Source: Pararhizobium capsulatum DSM 1112
GTDB lineage: Bacteria; Pseudomonadota; Alphaproteobacteria; Rhizobiales; Rhizobiaceae
NCBI RefSeq assembly: GCF_030814475.1
Contig: NZ_JAUSVF010000001.1
Span: 3,478,001-3,542,000 of the forward strand
Direction of reading: 5' to 3'
Length of the DNA: 64,000 bases
This document shows positions 8,415 through 18,270 of the stretch, one piece after another (position 1 is the first letter of the stretch; every line of letters begins with the position of its first letter). The position numbers were made by a program, and so were the translations under genes. The notes under the pieces are model-generated. The model did no database searches. It was given only the letters and a program-made list of their open reading frames with translations, and was not told where the DNA came from.

Positions 8415-8879
8415 TCATCCCCGTCCGCGATAGGGCTGCACACCCTGATCCGGCAGCCACACGGCTTCCGGCGGTGCGCCCGTCTGCCAGAAGACATCGA
8501 TCGGGATACCACCGCGCGGATACCAGTAGGCACCGATCCTGAGCCACTTCGGCGACAGCAGATCCACCAGCCGCTTGGCGATGTCGATCGTGCAGTCCTC
8601 GTGGAAGGCACCGTGATTGCGGAAGGAATGCAGGTAGAGCTTCAGCGACTTGGATTCGACCAACCAGCCGTCCGGCACGTAATCGATGACAATATGCGCG
8701 AAGTCCGGCTGCCCCGTCATCGGGCAGAGCGAGGTGAATTCGGGTGCCGTGAAGCGCACCACGAAGTCAGTGCCGGCATGGTTACTCGGCACGCGCTCCA
8801 GTACAGCCGTTTCAGGGCTCATTGGTGCCTCAACGGCCTGCCCCAGTTGCGAGAGGCCGGAAACATCGGTCTTGCTCAT
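8415..8879 (-). CDS. queF: NADPH-dependent 7-cyano-7-deazaguanine reductase
   Basis: A 154-residue QueF of the short, type I form. It reduces preQ0 to preQ1 in queuosine biosynthesis for tRNA wobble modification. The catalytic Cys is in [10 protein letters not shown] with the family Asp four residues later in PD, and the QueF signature ESKSLKLY follows. Its ATG overlaps the stop of the CDF transporter by four bases (ATGA), so the two are translationally coupled. The pairing with a metal exporter has no obvious metabolic reason. The rest of the preQ0 pathway (queC, queD, queE) is not in the window. Confidence 0.95.
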   Translation of the reverse strand: MSKTDVSGLSQLGQAVEAPMSPETAVLERVPSNHAGTDFVVRFTAPEFTSLCPMTGQPDFAHIVIDYVPDGWLVESKSLKLYLHSFRNHGAFHEDCTIDIAKRLVDLLSPKWLRIGAYWYPRGGIPIDVFWQTGAPPEAVWLPDQGVQPYRGRG

Positions 8880-9796
8880 GATTTCAATCCTTCAACGACT
8901 TTGACGCGGATGCCATGGGCTTTTTCACCCTCAGGCTCCACATGAATGGCGATCTTTGCGCCGGGATGAACGCCCCGAATGGCATCTTCAAGGCGGTCGC
9001 AGATATCGTGCGCTTCCCGAACCGGCATTACGGATGGAACAACCATGTGGAAATCCACGAAGATCGCCGGCCCGGCCTGACGCGTCTTGAGATCATGCAC
9101 GCCGAGCGAACCTGCTCCATTTGCGGCAATTGCATGCTTGATCGCCTCTTCCTCATCAGCGGGAACAGCGCGATCCATCAACCCATCGACGGAGCGGGCA
9201 ATGACCTTCCACCCCTGATAGAGAATGTTGCAGGCGACGATGACAGCCAGCAGCGGATCGAGCACCGCATAGCCGGTCGCGATCGCTGCAATGAGGCCGA
9301 CGAGAACGCCGACGGACGTGACCACATCGGACAGGATGTGATGGCCATCCGCCTCCAGCGCAGGAGAACGAAGGCTCTTGCCGGCCCGGATCAGAATCCA
9401 GGCCCAGACCGCGTTGATGACGCCCGCCAGAAGGTTGATACCCAGACCCAGCACTGGAGCATCAGGCAGACGCGGAGCGAAGATCGCCGGGATAGCTTCC
9501 CCGACGATCAGCAGCGCTGCGACAACAATCAACACGCCCTCGATAACCGCAGAGAAATACTCAGCCTTGTAATGGCCGAAGGGATGGCCGGCATCCGCGG
9601 GCTTCGCCGCATAACCGATCACCACGAAGGCAACGACGGCGGCCACGACATTGACGATGGACTCGAGCCCATCCGACAGCAGGGCGACCGAGCCGGTTAC
9701 CCACCAGGCCGCCATCTTGAGCCCCAGCACGGCAAGTGCCAGCGGAATGCCCCAGAAAGCGAGCCTCTGTGCCTTGTTCTTGTTGCTGTTCGTCAT
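8876..9796 (-). CDS. Cation diffusion facilitator transporter
   Basis: A 306-residue CDF-family exporter of divalent metals (Zn, Fe, Co, Mn or Cd) driven by proton exchange. It has six membrane segments and then a C-terminal cytoplasmic domain from about residue 210 ([11 protein letters not shown]). Metal-site residues appear as [11 protein letters not shown] in TM2 and [12 protein letters not shown] in TM5; the HxxxD in TM5 is typical of zinc or iron transport, but the TM2 site is S-D-G-L-E. ATG 9796 follows AGGGAAC; an earlier start at 9853 would run through the trpE(G) terminator and is less likely. It is the first gene of a two-gene operon with queF. Confidence 0.9.
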   Translation of the reverse strand: MTNSNKNKAQRLAFWGIPLALAVLGLKMAAWWVTGSVALLSDGLESIVNVVAAVVAFVVIGYAAKPADAGHPFGHYKAEYFSAVIEGVLIVVAALLIVGEAIPAIFAPRLPDAPVLGLGINLLAGVINAVWAWILIRAGKSLRSPALEADGHHILSDVVTSVGVLVGLIAAIATGYAVLDPLLAVIVACNILYQGWKVIARSVDGLMDRAVPADEEEAIKHAIAANGAGSLGVHDLKTRQAGPAIFVDFHMVVPSVMPVREAHDICDRLEDAIRGVHPGAKIAIHVEPEGEKAHGIRVKVVEGLKS

Positions 9797-9814
9797 CAGC
9801 GAGTTCCCTGGCCA

Positions 9815-9850
9815 AATAAACAACCGCCGCGCCTGGTGGGGCGCGGCGGT
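9815..9850 (-). terminator. Rho-independent terminator of trpE(G)
   Basis: ACCGCCGCGCC (9824-9834) pairs perfectly with GGCGCGGCGGT (9840-9850), loop 5. On the minus strand the stem is followed by TGTTTATTT. It is 24 bases beyond the trpE(G) stop and upstream of the CDF gene start. Confidence 0.8.
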
Positions 9851-9873
9851 CAAAAAAGTCGCGTCCGGAATGC

Positions 9874-12063
9874 TTAAGCAGCCTTGATCTTCGCCCGCTT
9901 GGCAAGATGGGCCACGACATTTTCGATCATGCGCATGCCGGCGTCTCCGCCGAGCGTCATAATCGATTCCGGATGGAATTGAACCGCCGCGACGGGTTCT
10001 TTCACATGTTCGATGCCCATGATTGTACCGTCATCGCTCTCGGCCGTGATCATGAAATCCCGCGGCAGGGTCGAAGGATCGGCAAAAATCGAGTGGTAGC
10101 GACCGACGGTGACTTCCTTGCCAAGACCCGAGAAGACGATACCCGGCTCCAGCACCCGGATGCGCGAAGGCTTACCGTGCATGGGGATGGCAAGCTGGCG
10201 CAAATCGCCGCCATAAGCTTCGGCCAGCGCCTGCAGTCCGAGGCAGACACCGAAGATCGGCAGGTTTCTCGCACGCGCCTTCTTGATCGTGGCCTTGCAA
10301 TCGAAATCCTTCGGCATGCCCGGCCCGGGCGACAGCACGACGAGATCGGGCTTAAGCGTATCGAGCAGTTCCTCGGCAACAGGCGTGCGTACGGTCGTTA
10401 CAGTCGCGCCCGTCTGGCGGAAGTAGTTGGCAAGCGTATGGACGAAACTGTCCTCGTGATCGACGAGCAGGATGTTGACGCCTGCGCCGACCGAGGCGAC
10501 GTCGCGCCCTGCCTTGCCGCTGTTGGCCGATTTTGCATCACGGATGGCTGCGATCATGGCGGATGCCTTCAGTTCGGTTTCGGCCTCTTCCTCTTCCGGG
10601 TTGCTGTCGTTGAGCAGCGTCGCCCCCGCACGCACCTCGGCAATGCCGTCCTTGATGCGGATGGTGCGCAGCGTCAGGCCGGTGTTCATGTCGCCATTGA
10701 ACCCGACCATGCCGATCGCGCCGCCATACCAGGCGCGCGGGCTCTTTTCATGGCTTTCGATGAAGCGCATCGCCCAGAGCTTTGGCGCACCGGTGACGGT
10801 GACGGCCCAGGCGTGGGAGAGGAAGCCGTCGAAGGCATCCATATCGTCGCGAAGGCGGCCTTCGATATGATCGACCGTGTGGATCAGGCGCGAATACATC
10901 TCGATCTGACGGCGGCCGATGACCTTGACGGAGCCCGGCTCGCAGACGCGGCTCTTGTCGTTGCGGTCGACGTCCGAGCACATGGTCAGCTCGGATTCGT
11001 CTTTCTTGGAGTTCAACAGCTTCAGAATCTGTTCGCTATCAGCGATCGGATCAGCACCGCGCTTGATCGTGCCAGAGATCGGGCAAGTCTCGATGCGGCG
11101 GCCGGAGACGCGCACGAACATCTCCGGCGAGGCGCCGACGAGATATTCCTGGTTTCCGAGATTGATGAAGAAGGAATAGGGCGACGGGTTGATCGCCTTC
11201 AGCCGGTTGGAAATTTCCGACGGCTTGCTGTCGCAGCGCTCGTAGAACTTCTGGCCCGGCACGACTTCAAACAGATCGCCACGGCGAAAGCTTTCCTTCG
11301 CCTTGGTCACCAGCTCGGCATATTCGCCGGGGCGATGGTCGCCATGCGGCGGGATGCTATCGACGGTGCGGAAAGCTTCCGGCACAATATCTCCGGCCTT
11401 GCCCTCGGTCGTCACGCCAGCCTTGGTGAAGTCATAGCGGTCGATCCAGGCCTTGGCCGAATAGTGATCGACCACAAGGATTTCGTCCGGCAGGAACAGC
11501 ACCATGTCGCGCTGGTCATCGGGCCGTTTCAGCTTCAGCTCGATCGCGTCGAACTGGAAAGCAAGATCGTATCCGAAAGCGCCGTAAAGGCCGAGGCTGG
11601 AATCTTCCTGCGAATAGAACAGCGCGGTCACGGCACGAAGAACCGTGAAGACGGTCGGGATTTTCGAGCGCTCTTCCTCGGTAAAGACGCGATCCGGCAT
11701 GTTGATCGTCAGGTCGATACGGCGGGTCGTGATCGAACCGATGGTGATATCGGCTACACCAGCGAGATGAGCGGAGATGATGTCGATCAGCGCTTCACCG
11801 CGCTCGTTATAGGCTTCGATCCAGAGTGCACGGCCGAAGGAGGAAATGGCAAGCGGCGGATCGACTATGGCGGTGTCCCAGCGGGTATAGCGGCCGGGAT
11901 ATTCGTAGTTGGACGAGAAGACCGCGCCGCGGCGCTCGTCGAGCCGATCGACATAGCTGGAGATCGCCTCCGCATAGGGAGCCTCGCGCCTGCGCCTGAT
12001 AATGTCGATGCCGCCCTTGGTCGTATAGGTTTCCGCGCCATCGTTCAGAATTGTCGTCGCCAT
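9874..12063 (-). CDS. trpE(G): Fused anthranilate synthase TrpE(G)
   Basis: A 729-residue single-chain anthranilate synthase converting chorismate and glutamine to anthranilate, the first step to tryptophan. The TrpE chorismate domain fills about residues 1-515 (signatures [30 protein letters not shown]). The TrpG glutaminase domain follows at about 530-729, with nucleophile Cys607 in GVCLGLQA and His/Glu in FHPES. The fusion in this order is characteristic of rhizobia and some relatives. ATG 12063 is chosen because GGAGTGGAAC precedes it; the frame upstream belongs to the leader RNA. It is monocistronic, preceded by trpL and an attenuator. Confidence 0.97.
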   Translation of the reverse strand: MATTILNDGAETYTTKGGIDIIRRRREAPYAEAISSYVDRLDERRGAVFSSNYEYPGRYTRWDTAIVDPPLAISSFGRALWIEAYNERGEALIDIISAHLAGVADITIGSITTRRIDLTINMPDRVFTEEERSKIPTVFTVLRAVTALFYSQEDSSLGLYGAFGYDLAFQFDAIELKLKRPDDQRDMVLFLPDEILVVDHYSAKAWIDRYDFTKAGVTTEGKAGDIVPEAFRTVDSIPPHGDHRPGEYAELVTKAKESFRRGDLFEVVPGQKFYERCDSKPSEISNRLKAINPSPYSFFINLGNQEYLVGASPEMFVRVSGRRIETCPISGTIKRGADPIADSEQILKLLNSKKDESELTMCSDVDRNDKSRVCEPGSVKVIGRRQIEMYSRLIHTVDHIEGRLRDDMDAFDGFLSHAWAVTVTGAPKLWAMRFIESHEKSPRAWYGGAIGMVGFNGDMNTGLTLRTIRIKDGIAEVRAGATLLNDSNPEEEEAETELKASAMIAAIRDAKSANSGKAGRDVASVGAGVNILLVDHEDSFVHTLANYFRQTGATVTTVRTPVAEELLDTLKPDLVVLSPGPGMPKDFDCKATIKKARARNLPIFGVCLGLQALAEAYGGDLRQLAIPMHGKPSRIRVLEPGIVFSGLGKEVTVGRYHSIFADPSTLPRDFMITAESDDGTIMGIEHVKEPVAAVQFHPESIMTLGGDAGMRMIENVVAHLAKRAKIKAA

Positions 12064-12108
12064 GTTCCACTCCGTTTCGGCCCGTTTTTCCCTGGAGCGG
12101 CCCGAATA

Positions 12109-12141
12109 CAAAAAAGCCGCCTCGAAATCTCCGGGCGGCTT
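12109..12141 (-). terminator. trp attenuator hairpin
   Basis: AGCCGCC (12115-12121) pairs with GGCGGCT (12134-12140). On the minus strand the stem runs straight into TTTTTTG, a classic intrinsic terminator, between the trpL stop (12177) and trpE(G). It should form when trpL is translated without stalling at its Trp codons. Confidence 0.9.
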
Positions 12142-12176
12142 GTGCTCTCAATCACGCATGACTGGTCAAGGCCGCC

Positions 12177-12221
12177 TCAGCGAGCCCACCACCAGATCGA
12201 AAGGATGCGTGCCTGTGTCAT
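12177..12221 (-). CDS. trpL: Tryptophan leader peptide
   Basis: A 14-residue peptide, MTQARILSIWWWAR, with three consecutive TGG codons just before its stop. It lies 114 bases upstream of trpE(G) with the terminator hairpin between them. This matches the attenuation leader known from rhizobial trpE(G) genes: a ribosome stalled at the Trp codons lets an antiterminator form. The peptide is translated mainly as a sensor; in Sinorhizobium a trans role for trpL RNA and peptide has been reported. Confidence 0.95.
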   Translation of the reverse strand: MTQARILSIWWWAR

Positions 12222-12365
12222 GGCCGAAATTGTTAGCGCGGGATCAGGAAATGCGCAAGCGGGCCGCCGGAAATCGGCCCGGAAAAAAGCGTCGACCAGG
12301 TCATCCAGATGAAAAAGGCGACCTTTTCAGGCCGCCCTTTTCGCTGAAGCTCGGTTGAAGAGCTT

Positions 12366-14591
12366 CTAGAACCGCTGTGTGAGCGAAATCTTGAAGGTCC
12401 GACCCGGCTCGGAATAGTACTCCTTGCCCGGCACCGACGTCGCAAGGTTGACGTCACGCACGTTGATTGCGTCGTAGTAGGTCTTGTCGAAGACGTTGTA
12501 GATGCCAGCGCGCAAGGTCAGCCCTTCAGCTTGCTCGGGCTTCCACCAACCGGTCAGATCGACGATGCCGTAGCCTGCGGGCTTGAACGACGCGTCGCTC
12601 TTGCTCGGCACGGCCTTCGACGCAATCAGGGTCACGTCCGTGCCCCAGATTTCGGTGGCATAGCCTGCGCCCAGCACACCCTTCAACGGCGCAACGGAGC
12701 CGAGCTTGTCGTTCTCGGTCGTCGCATCGAGGTTCTTGCCATCGGCATAGGTCAACGAGCCGTTGATATGGAAACCGTTGTCAAAGCGCTTATAGCCGGA
12801 GAGTTCGACGCCGTAGATGCGGACACGATCGAGGTTGACAGTCTGGGTGATGCCCATCGGATAGCTCGGATCAAAGCCGGGCACCGCGACCGTATCGATG
12901 AAGTTGCGATACCGGTTGTAGAAGGTGGTAACGCGACCACCAAAGTCTTCGTCGCCGAGCTTCGCGCCCACTTCAAAGGCGTTGCTGGTTTCCGGCTTCA
13001 GGTTTTCATTGCCAAGACGGAGATAGGTACCCGGTGCACCGTAATCGAGGTAGAGCTCGTTGGCGGTCGGCGAACGGAACGCCATCGCCCACTGGGCAAA
13101 CAGCTCGACATCTTCCGCCGCCTGATATTTTGCCAGCAACTTCGGGGAGAAAGCATCATCGCTCTGTCCCGGAGGCATGCCGTCATAGTTCGGATTTTCG
13201 GTATATGCCGCCGTTTCCTCGGGGGATTGATCGTACCAGTCATAGCGTAGGCCGGGCGTCAGCGAGAAGCCGGAAGAACCGAATGCAATCTCGTCTTCTA
13301 GATAAAGGCCAAGCTTCCTGGAGTCGACATCTGGCATGTCGGCCTGGTTGGTGTGGAGGAAGTTGCAGGGGTCGAACGGGCCGGACGGCACCGGTGCGCA
13401 GCTATCCTTGCCCGAAGAATATTGCGTGGTCTTGCCGATCGTGAAATCGCCGCCGGCGCGCAAGGTGTGGCTGAAGGCGCCGCTTTCGATTTCCTTCTCG
13501 ATGTAACCCGCACCGCCGAAGGAACGATTTTCCACTTCGCTCAGACGGGAATAGTCCCCGATAACCGAGGTGTAGCGATATCCGTCCTTGCCGCTATCGC
13601 GGGTCAGGTCCTGCCAGTAGATGACGGCATTGGCGTTGTCGAACAGGGCATCATCATCGACGGCCTCGAACTCGTAGTTCAAGGAGATGCGATCGCGCTG
13701 CACATCGTCAAGTCCATCCCAGTCGCCCGGACGATAATTTCCGCCGACCGACTGTTCGGTGCGCAGATCGACGTCCTTGTTGCGGTCGAAGCGCTCGCCG
13801 GTCAGCGTGAAGGTGTGGCCGGTTTCGGTATACTGCTTGACCTTCACGAGGAAATTGTTCTGGTCGAAATCGGCCGGGTTTGCTTCCGTGCGGCCAGCAC
13901 CATAGGCGTCGTTGTCGCCGTTCGTCTCCGTCTCGTGACCCTTCTTGTAGCCGCCTTGAAACAGGACTGCGGTGTTGTCAAAACGGGTGGCGACGGCAGC
14001 CGTCGTGCTCCAGCTGCGATCCTCGCTGTCATAGGCGAACTTGAAAATGCCGCCCCAGCTCTTGTCATCGCCGATCAGGTCTTCCGGCTGAAGGGTATTC
14101 AGCACCACGGCACCGCCGAGAGCACCATCGCCGGCGCGGCTCGAATCGGCACCACGCACGATGTCGACGGAGGAAAGCTCGTTGAAATCGAAGCTATCGA
14201 TGCCGCCATCTGCGTCACGTGCGCCGTCGTCCAGATAGGGGATCGGGATACCGTCGATTGTAGTCTGGACACGCGGCCCCTCCAGACCACGGATATTGAC
14301 GCTGCCATTGGTGCGGTTGAAGTTGACGCCCGGCTCAAGACTGCGGCCAAGATCGGTAAAGCTCGAAATCTGCTCGTCGTCTATCTGCTCTGCCGTGGTT
14401 TCAGCGGCGAGCGGCGTGTTGGCAACGCCCTTCTTCGGCGCCTTGACAGTGATCTTCTTCAGAACCGTGACACGATCCGTCTTTTCGGACGGATCGCTGG
14501 CATCCTGTGTGTAAGCGAGATGCGGGGCAGAAACGAGGGTGAGAAACGCCGCACAGGCCAGAAGACGAGCGCAGTGATGCCGGGTGTGCAT
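12366..14591 (-). CDS. TonB-dependent outer-membrane receptor, heme/hemoglobin type
   Basis: A 741-residue outer-membrane gated porin of the heme/hemoglobin/transferrin receptor family. Signal peptide at about 1-27, a TonB-box region, plug from about 58 to 165 (SVNIRGLEGPRVQTTIDGIP), then a 22-strand barrel ending in the outer-membrane signature SLTQRF. The family's FRAP and NPNL boxes appear as FRSP (505-508) and NENL (528-531), but the segment between them has no His, although many heme receptors carry a heme-binding His there. The substrate may therefore not be heme. Upstream lie an iron-responsive box and a CRP-like palindrome. It is a single gene; no hmu or TonB genes adjoin it. Confidence 0.88.
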   Translation of the reverse strand: MHTRHHCARLLACAAFLTLVSAPHLAYTQDASDPSEKTDRVTVLKKITVKAPKKGVANTPLAAETTAEQIDDEQISSFTDLGRSLEPGVNFNRTNGSVNIRGLEGPRVQTTIDGIPIPYLDDGARDADGGIDSFDFNELSSVDIVRGADSSRAGDGALGGAVVLNTLQPEDLIGDDKSWGGIFKFAYDSEDRSWSTTAAVATRFDNTAVLFQGGYKKGHETETNGDNDAYGAGRTEANPADFDQNNFLVKVKQYTETGHTFTLTGERFDRNKDVDLRTEQSVGGNYRPGDWDGLDDVQRDRISLNYEFEAVDDDALFDNANAVIYWQDLTRDSGKDGYRYTSVIGDYSRLSEVENRSFGGAGYIEKEIESGAFSHTLRAGGDFTIGKTTQYSSGKDSCAPVPSGPFDPCNFLHTNQADMPDVDSRKLGLYLEDEIAFGSSGFSLTPGLRYDWYDQSPEETAAYTENPNYDGMPPGQSDDAFSPKLLAKYQAAEDVELFAQWAMAFRSPTANELYLDYGAPGTYLRLGNENLKPETSNAFEVGAKLGDEDFGGRVTTFYNRYRNFIDTVAVPGFDPSYPMGITQTVNLDRVRIYGVELSGYKRFDNGFHINGSLTYADGKNLDATTENDKLGSVAPLKGVLGAGYATEIWGTDVTLIASKAVPSKSDASFKPAGYGIVDLTGWWKPEQAEGLTLRAGIYNVFDKTYYDAINVRDVNLATSVPGKEYYSEPGRTFKISLTQRF

Positions 14592-14659
14592 ATACCAATC
14601 CTTTTACGATGAACCGGGCTGGCTGCCGAGGCAATGTGCTCGAGGGGCTGGCTGGGCGA

Positions 14660-14675
14660 TGTGACGTTTGTCACG
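14660..14675. promoter_or_regulatory. CRP/FNR-like palindrome upstream of the TonB receptor
   Basis: TGTGACGTTTGTCACG matches TGTGA-N6-TCAC(A), with a perfect GTGAC/GTCAC core. It lies about 70 bases upstream of the receptor start and between that start and the iron box. It could bind a CRP/FNR-family regulator or be chance. Confidence 0.4.
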
Positions 14676-14715
14676 GCGGAAAGTCATCCGCCTTCCTTTC
14701 GCCACATAAAAAACA

Positions 14716-14730
14716 TGACTATTGTTGTCA
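14716..14730. promoter_or_regulatory. Iron-responsive operator (TGA-N9-TCA)
   Basis: TGACTATTGTTGTCA is an exact TGA-N9-TCA element in an AT-rich stretch, 125 bases upstream of the TonB receptor start. RirA, the rhizobial iron repressor, recognises elements of this form at iron-uptake genes. Repression in iron-replete cells is therefore inferred. Confidence 0.65.
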
Positions 14731-14874
14731 ACATATAACTGCGATTTTTGACTACGTTCCCCAACCGCTTTATTTTGCGGCGAAATATTTTCTCGCTGAG
14801 ATCGAATGAAACCCAGCGCCACCTCCATGCGTTGAGCTTTCCCGTCGGCCATAAAGGCCACCAGGAGTGTCTCA

Positions 14875-15732
14875 ATGTCCTTTCGGATCGCCGCAATCGT
14901 CCTGTTCGCCACCCTTCTCAGTGCAGCCAGTCTTCCCAAGGAAGGCCCAACACCTGAAAAGCGGCCCGAAACGGAACAGACGGCCCCCGCCGCGCAAAGT
15001 GAAAGTGAAACCGCGACCCCCATCCCCCGGCCCCCCGGAAAGGATGGTGACGTGAAAGGCCACGAGCAAAACAAACCTCCACAGGCGGATGATGCAAAGG
15101 CCTCGGACGAGAGCAAGAAAACGGATGAGGTCGGTGAGAAACCCGCCCCGCCCCCGCCGATCATGGCCGAAAGTGATCAGGACCACGCCGCCTGCATGGC
15201 CGAGCTGAAGGCAATCGGGGCAGAGTTCGAACCCGTCGATCGTATCGATGATGGCTCTGGGTGCGGCATCGACAAGCCCATCAAACTGACGACGGTTCTA
15301 CCTGGCGTCGTGCTGAAGCCAGAAGGCACGATGCGTTGCGAAACGGCACTCGAACTGGCCCGCTGGACGAAGGAAGCGGTTTTTCCCGCGGCAAAAGCAG
15401 CGCTCGAAAGCGATGGCCAATTGACGACTATCAACCAGGCTTCGAGCTACATCTGCCGGCTGCGCAACAACGCCAAGACCGGCAAGATTTCCGAGCATGC
15501 CCGGGGCAATGCCATCGACATCGCCTCCTTCACCTTTAAGAGTGGAAAGACCATCGCGATTGAACCGCGCGACGAGGATTCGACGCTTTCAGGCGCTTTC
15601 CAGCGAGCCGTTACCGCGTCCGGCTGTCTCTATTTCGAAACCGTTCTCGATCCCGGCAGCGACGAAGCACATGAAAACCATCTGCATTTCGATGTACTGC
15701 AGCGCCGCGGCGGATATCGCTATTGCCGATAA
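14875..15732 (+). CDS. Extensin-like C-terminal domain protein
   Basis: A 285-residue exported protein. A signal segment (FRIAAIVLFATLLSAASLP) is followed by about 80 residues of Pro, Lys and Glu-rich linker (PPPPIM near residue 95). The globular domain from about 105 is the extensin-like C-terminus seen in many alphaproteobacteria. Its SEHARGNAIDIASF and the later ENHLHFDV resemble the His and Asp metal ligands of LAS-type peptidoglycan peptidases, so an envelope hydrolase role is plausible but inferred. Four Cys in the domain may form disulfides. Start ATG 14875 follows GGAG. It is divergent from the TonB receptor. Confidence 0.85.
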   Translation: MSFRIAAIVLFATLLSAASLPKEGPTPEKRPETEQTAPAAQSESETATPIPRPPGKDGDVKGHEQNKPPQADDAKASDESKKTDEVGEKPAPPPPIMAESDQDHAACMAELKAIGAEFEPVDRIDDGSGCGIDKPIKLTTVLPGVVLKPEGTMRCETALELARWTKEAVFPAAKAALESDGQLTTINQASSYICRLRNNAKTGKISEHARGNAIDIASFTFKSGKTIAIEPRDEDSTLSGAFQRAVTASGCLYFETVLDPGSDEAHENHLHFDVLQRRGGYRYCR

Positions 15733-15856
15733 GGAGCGATAGGGTGCTGCAGTTTCGAGAATCCGGCGGCGTTTGTTTTTAACCGCTTGTGGATTGGTCG
15801 GCCGCACCCCATCTGCTCAGCGCGGCATAGGCCGTGTCTCACAAGGATTTTTCCGA

Positions 15857-16375
15857 ATGTCCGTCTCCACCTATTCCCTGTCGATCCCGGTTTTTCTGCG
15901 CGGCCTCGCCGTGCTTTCGGCCATCCTCGCCAAAGCGAAGATCCATGCCACTGAAAACGCAATCCCGCTCGAAACGCTTTTCAACGCGCGCCTTGCGCCA
16001 GATATGCTCACGCTTGCGGGCCAGATCCAGCGCGTCAGCGATACGTCGAAAAATGCCGTCGGCCGGCTGACGACAATCACCGCAGCCGGCTTTCCCGACA
16101 CAGAACAGAGTTTTGAAGAGCTGGAGGAGCGGGTCCACAAAACGATCGCCTTCCTGGAAACCGTGACGCCTCAGGATATGGAAGGCAGCGGTGAACGTGA
16201 AGTAGCGATCAACCTCGGCAAGCTGAAATACACCTTCACCGGTACCGAATACCTGCTGACCTTCGCGATCCCGAACTTCTTCTTTCACCTCACGACGGCC
16301 TACGACATCCTGCGCAACCAGGGCGTTCCGGTTGGCAAGATTGACTATCTTGGCACATCTCAGGCGGCCGCCTGA
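15857..16375 (+). CDS. DUF1993-type protein
   Basis: A 172-residue soluble protein. The pattern SLSIPVFLRGLAVLSAILAKA near the start, LAPDMLTLAGQIQRVSD in the middle and FFFHLTTAYDILRNQGVPVGK near the end matches the DUF1993 family, four-helix bundles related to DinB. The function of the family is unknown. ATG 15857 is chosen because homology begins at MSVSTYSL; an upstream in-frame start at 15773 would add an unrelated segment. It stands alone, convergent with fhs. Confidence 0.8.
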   Translation: MSVSTYSLSIPVFLRGLAVLSAILAKAKIHATENAIPLETLFNARLAPDMLTLAGQIQRVSDTSKNAVGRLTTITAAGFPDTEQSFEELEERVHKTIAFLETVTPQDMEGSGEREVAINLGKLKYTFTGTEYLLTFAIPNFFFHLTTAYDILRNQGVPVGKIDYLGTSQAAA

Positions 16376-16448
16376 GACTGACCTCCGTTCACGTCGGGGC
16401 GAGCTGAAAACGGTATTGAAGGCGACATGGGCTGAATGATTGCCGGTA

Positions 16449-18128
16449 TCAAAACAGCCCTTCGATAAAGCCGTCGTCGTTGAGGAAAATCCTCTCCGAC
16501 GATGGCACACTTGGCAGCCCGGGCATGGTCATGATCTCACCGGTGATAACGACCACGAAACCGGCGCCGGCCGAAAGCCGAACCTCGCGCACCGGGACCG
16601 TATGCCCCGTGGGAGCGCCGCGCAGATTGGGGTCGGTCGAGAAGGAATACTGGGTCTTTGCTATGCAGACCGGCAGGTTGCCATAGCCCTGCGCCTCCCA
16701 TGCATGGAGCTGGTCACGCACCTGCTTGTCGGCGATCACCTCACCTGCATGGTAAATCTCGGTGGCAATCGTCTCGATCTTCTGGAACAGCGGCATGTCA
16801 TCGGGATAGAGCGGTGAAAACTGCGCATGGCCGCCTTCCGCCAGCTCCACGACCTTGTGCGCCAGATCCTCGATCCCGCCCGACCCTTGCGCCCAATGGC
16901 GGCAGAGCACGGCTTCGGCGCCCAGTGTCGCGACATAATCCTTCACCGCCTGGATTTCCGCTTGAGTATCGGTTGCGAAGTGATTGATGGCGACGATGGC
17001 CGGCACGCCGAATTTCTTGACGTTCAGCACATGGCGGCCGAGATTGGCGCACCCCTTGCGCACAGCCTCGACATTTTCGCTCCCGAGATCCTCCTTCTTC
17101 ACGCCGCCGTTCATCTTCATGGCACGAACCGTAGCGACCACGACCGCGACGTCGGGCTTCAACCCGGCTTTGCGGCATTTGATGTCGAAAAATTTCTCCG
17201 CCCCGAGATCGGCGCCGAATCCGGCTTCCGTCACCACATAGTCGGCAAGCTTGAGCGCCGTCGTCGTCGCCATTACCGAATTGCAGCCGTGAGCGATATT
17301 GGCAAAGGGACCGCCGTGAACGAAGGCGGGATTGTTTTCGAGCGTCTGGACAAGATTCGGCTGCAGCGCATCCTTCAAAAGCACAGCCATCGCACCATCA
17401 GCTTTGAGGTCGCGTGCGAAGACCGGTGTCCTGTCGCGGCGATAGCCGACGATGATGTTGCCTAGGCGAGCTTCGAGGTCCTTCAGGTCCCGTGAGAGAC
17501 AGAGAATGGCCATGACCTCGGAGGCGACGGTGATGTCGAAACCCGTCTCGCGGGGGAAACCGTTGGCGACACCGCCGAGCGAGCCGACGATGTGGCGCAG
17601 CGCCCGGTCGTTCATGTCCATTACCCGCCGCCATGCGATGCGACGGACGTCTATGCCCTCTGCATTGCCCCAGTAGATGTGGTTGTCGATAAGGGCGGCC
17701 AGCAGATTGTGCGCCGAGGTAATTGCGTGAAAATCGCCGGTGAAATGAAGATTGATGTCTTCCATCGGCACGACTTGCGAATAACCACCGCCGGCAGCTC
17801 CGCCCTTCACACCGAAACACGGACCGAGCGAGGCTTCACGAATGCAGACCACCGCCTTTTTACCGATCCGGTTCAATCCGTCACCGAGCCCGACCGTGGT
17901 CGTCGTCTTGCCCTCGCCGGCCGGTGTCGGGTTTATAGCGGTCACAAGGATCAGCCGGCCATTCTTCTTCTCCCTTTGGCGAGCGATGAAGCCGGCGCTG
18001 ACCTTCGCCTTGTCGTGGCCGTAGGGAACGAGATCTTCCGGCGGTATGCCGAGCCGCGCACCGATCTCGTAGATCGGCTTCTTGATGGCAGTGCGCGCAA
18101 TTTCAATGTCCGACTTGACCTCGCCCAT
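16449..18128 (-). CDS. fhs: Formate-tetrahydrofolate ligase
   Basis: A 559-residue cytoplasmic enzyme making 10-formyl-tetrahydrofolate from formate, ATP and tetrahydrofolate, feeding one-carbon units to purine, formyl-Met and serine synthesis. The ATP site is the P-loop [18 protein letters not shown] near residue 70. The C-terminal half carries the family segment GQ-like [10 protein letters not shown]. The length equals the family norm. ATG 18128 follows GGGGAGA and starts [11 protein letters not shown], where homologues start; the open frame upstream is not conserved. It follows the DUF2333-type gene on the same strand, about 140 bases away, so it is probably separate. Confidence 0.96.
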   Translation of the reverse strand: MGEVKSDIEIARTAIKKPIYEIGARLGIPPEDLVPYGHDKAKVSAGFIARQREKKNGRLILVTAINPTPAGEGKTTTTVGLGDGLNRIGKKAVVCIREASLGPCFGVKGGAAGGGYSQVVPMEDINLHFTGDFHAITSAHNLLAALIDNHIYWGNAEGIDVRRIAWRRVMDMNDRALRHIVGSLGGVANGFPRETGFDITVASEVMAILCLSRDLKDLEARLGNIIVGYRRDRTPVFARDLKADGAMAVLLKDALQPNLVQTLENNPAFVHGGPFANIAHGCNSVMATTTALKLADYVVTEAGFGADLGAEKFFDIKCRKAGLKPDVAVVVATVRAMKMNGGVKKEDLGSENVEAVRKGCANLGRHVLNVKKFGVPAIVAINHFATDTQAEIQAVKDYVATLGAEAVLCRHWAQGSGGIEDLAHKVVELAEGGHAQFSPLYPDDMPLFQKIETIATEIYHAGEVIADKQVRDQLHAWEAQGYGNLPVCIAKTQYSFSTDPNLRGAPTGHTVPVREVRLSAGAGFVVVITGEIMTMPGLPSVPSSERIFLNDDGFIEGLF

Positions 18129-18270
18129 ATGGTGTCTCCCCCGATGCACCTTGTTATGGCGACATAAAATCGCGAAAGGCGGCGCAACGCCAGCCTTTGT
18201 TTCAACGGCGTACAAAACCCGCCAACAGCTTTCACCGATGGCGGGGCAGGAGTGTCGTCCGAAGGAAAAA

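Noticed and set aside
9907..12312. An 801-codon open frame on the plus strand
   Set aside because: It lies fully antisense to trpE(G) and trpL and is rich in His, Asp and Arg runs typical of the reverse of high-GC genes. No homology is recognisable.
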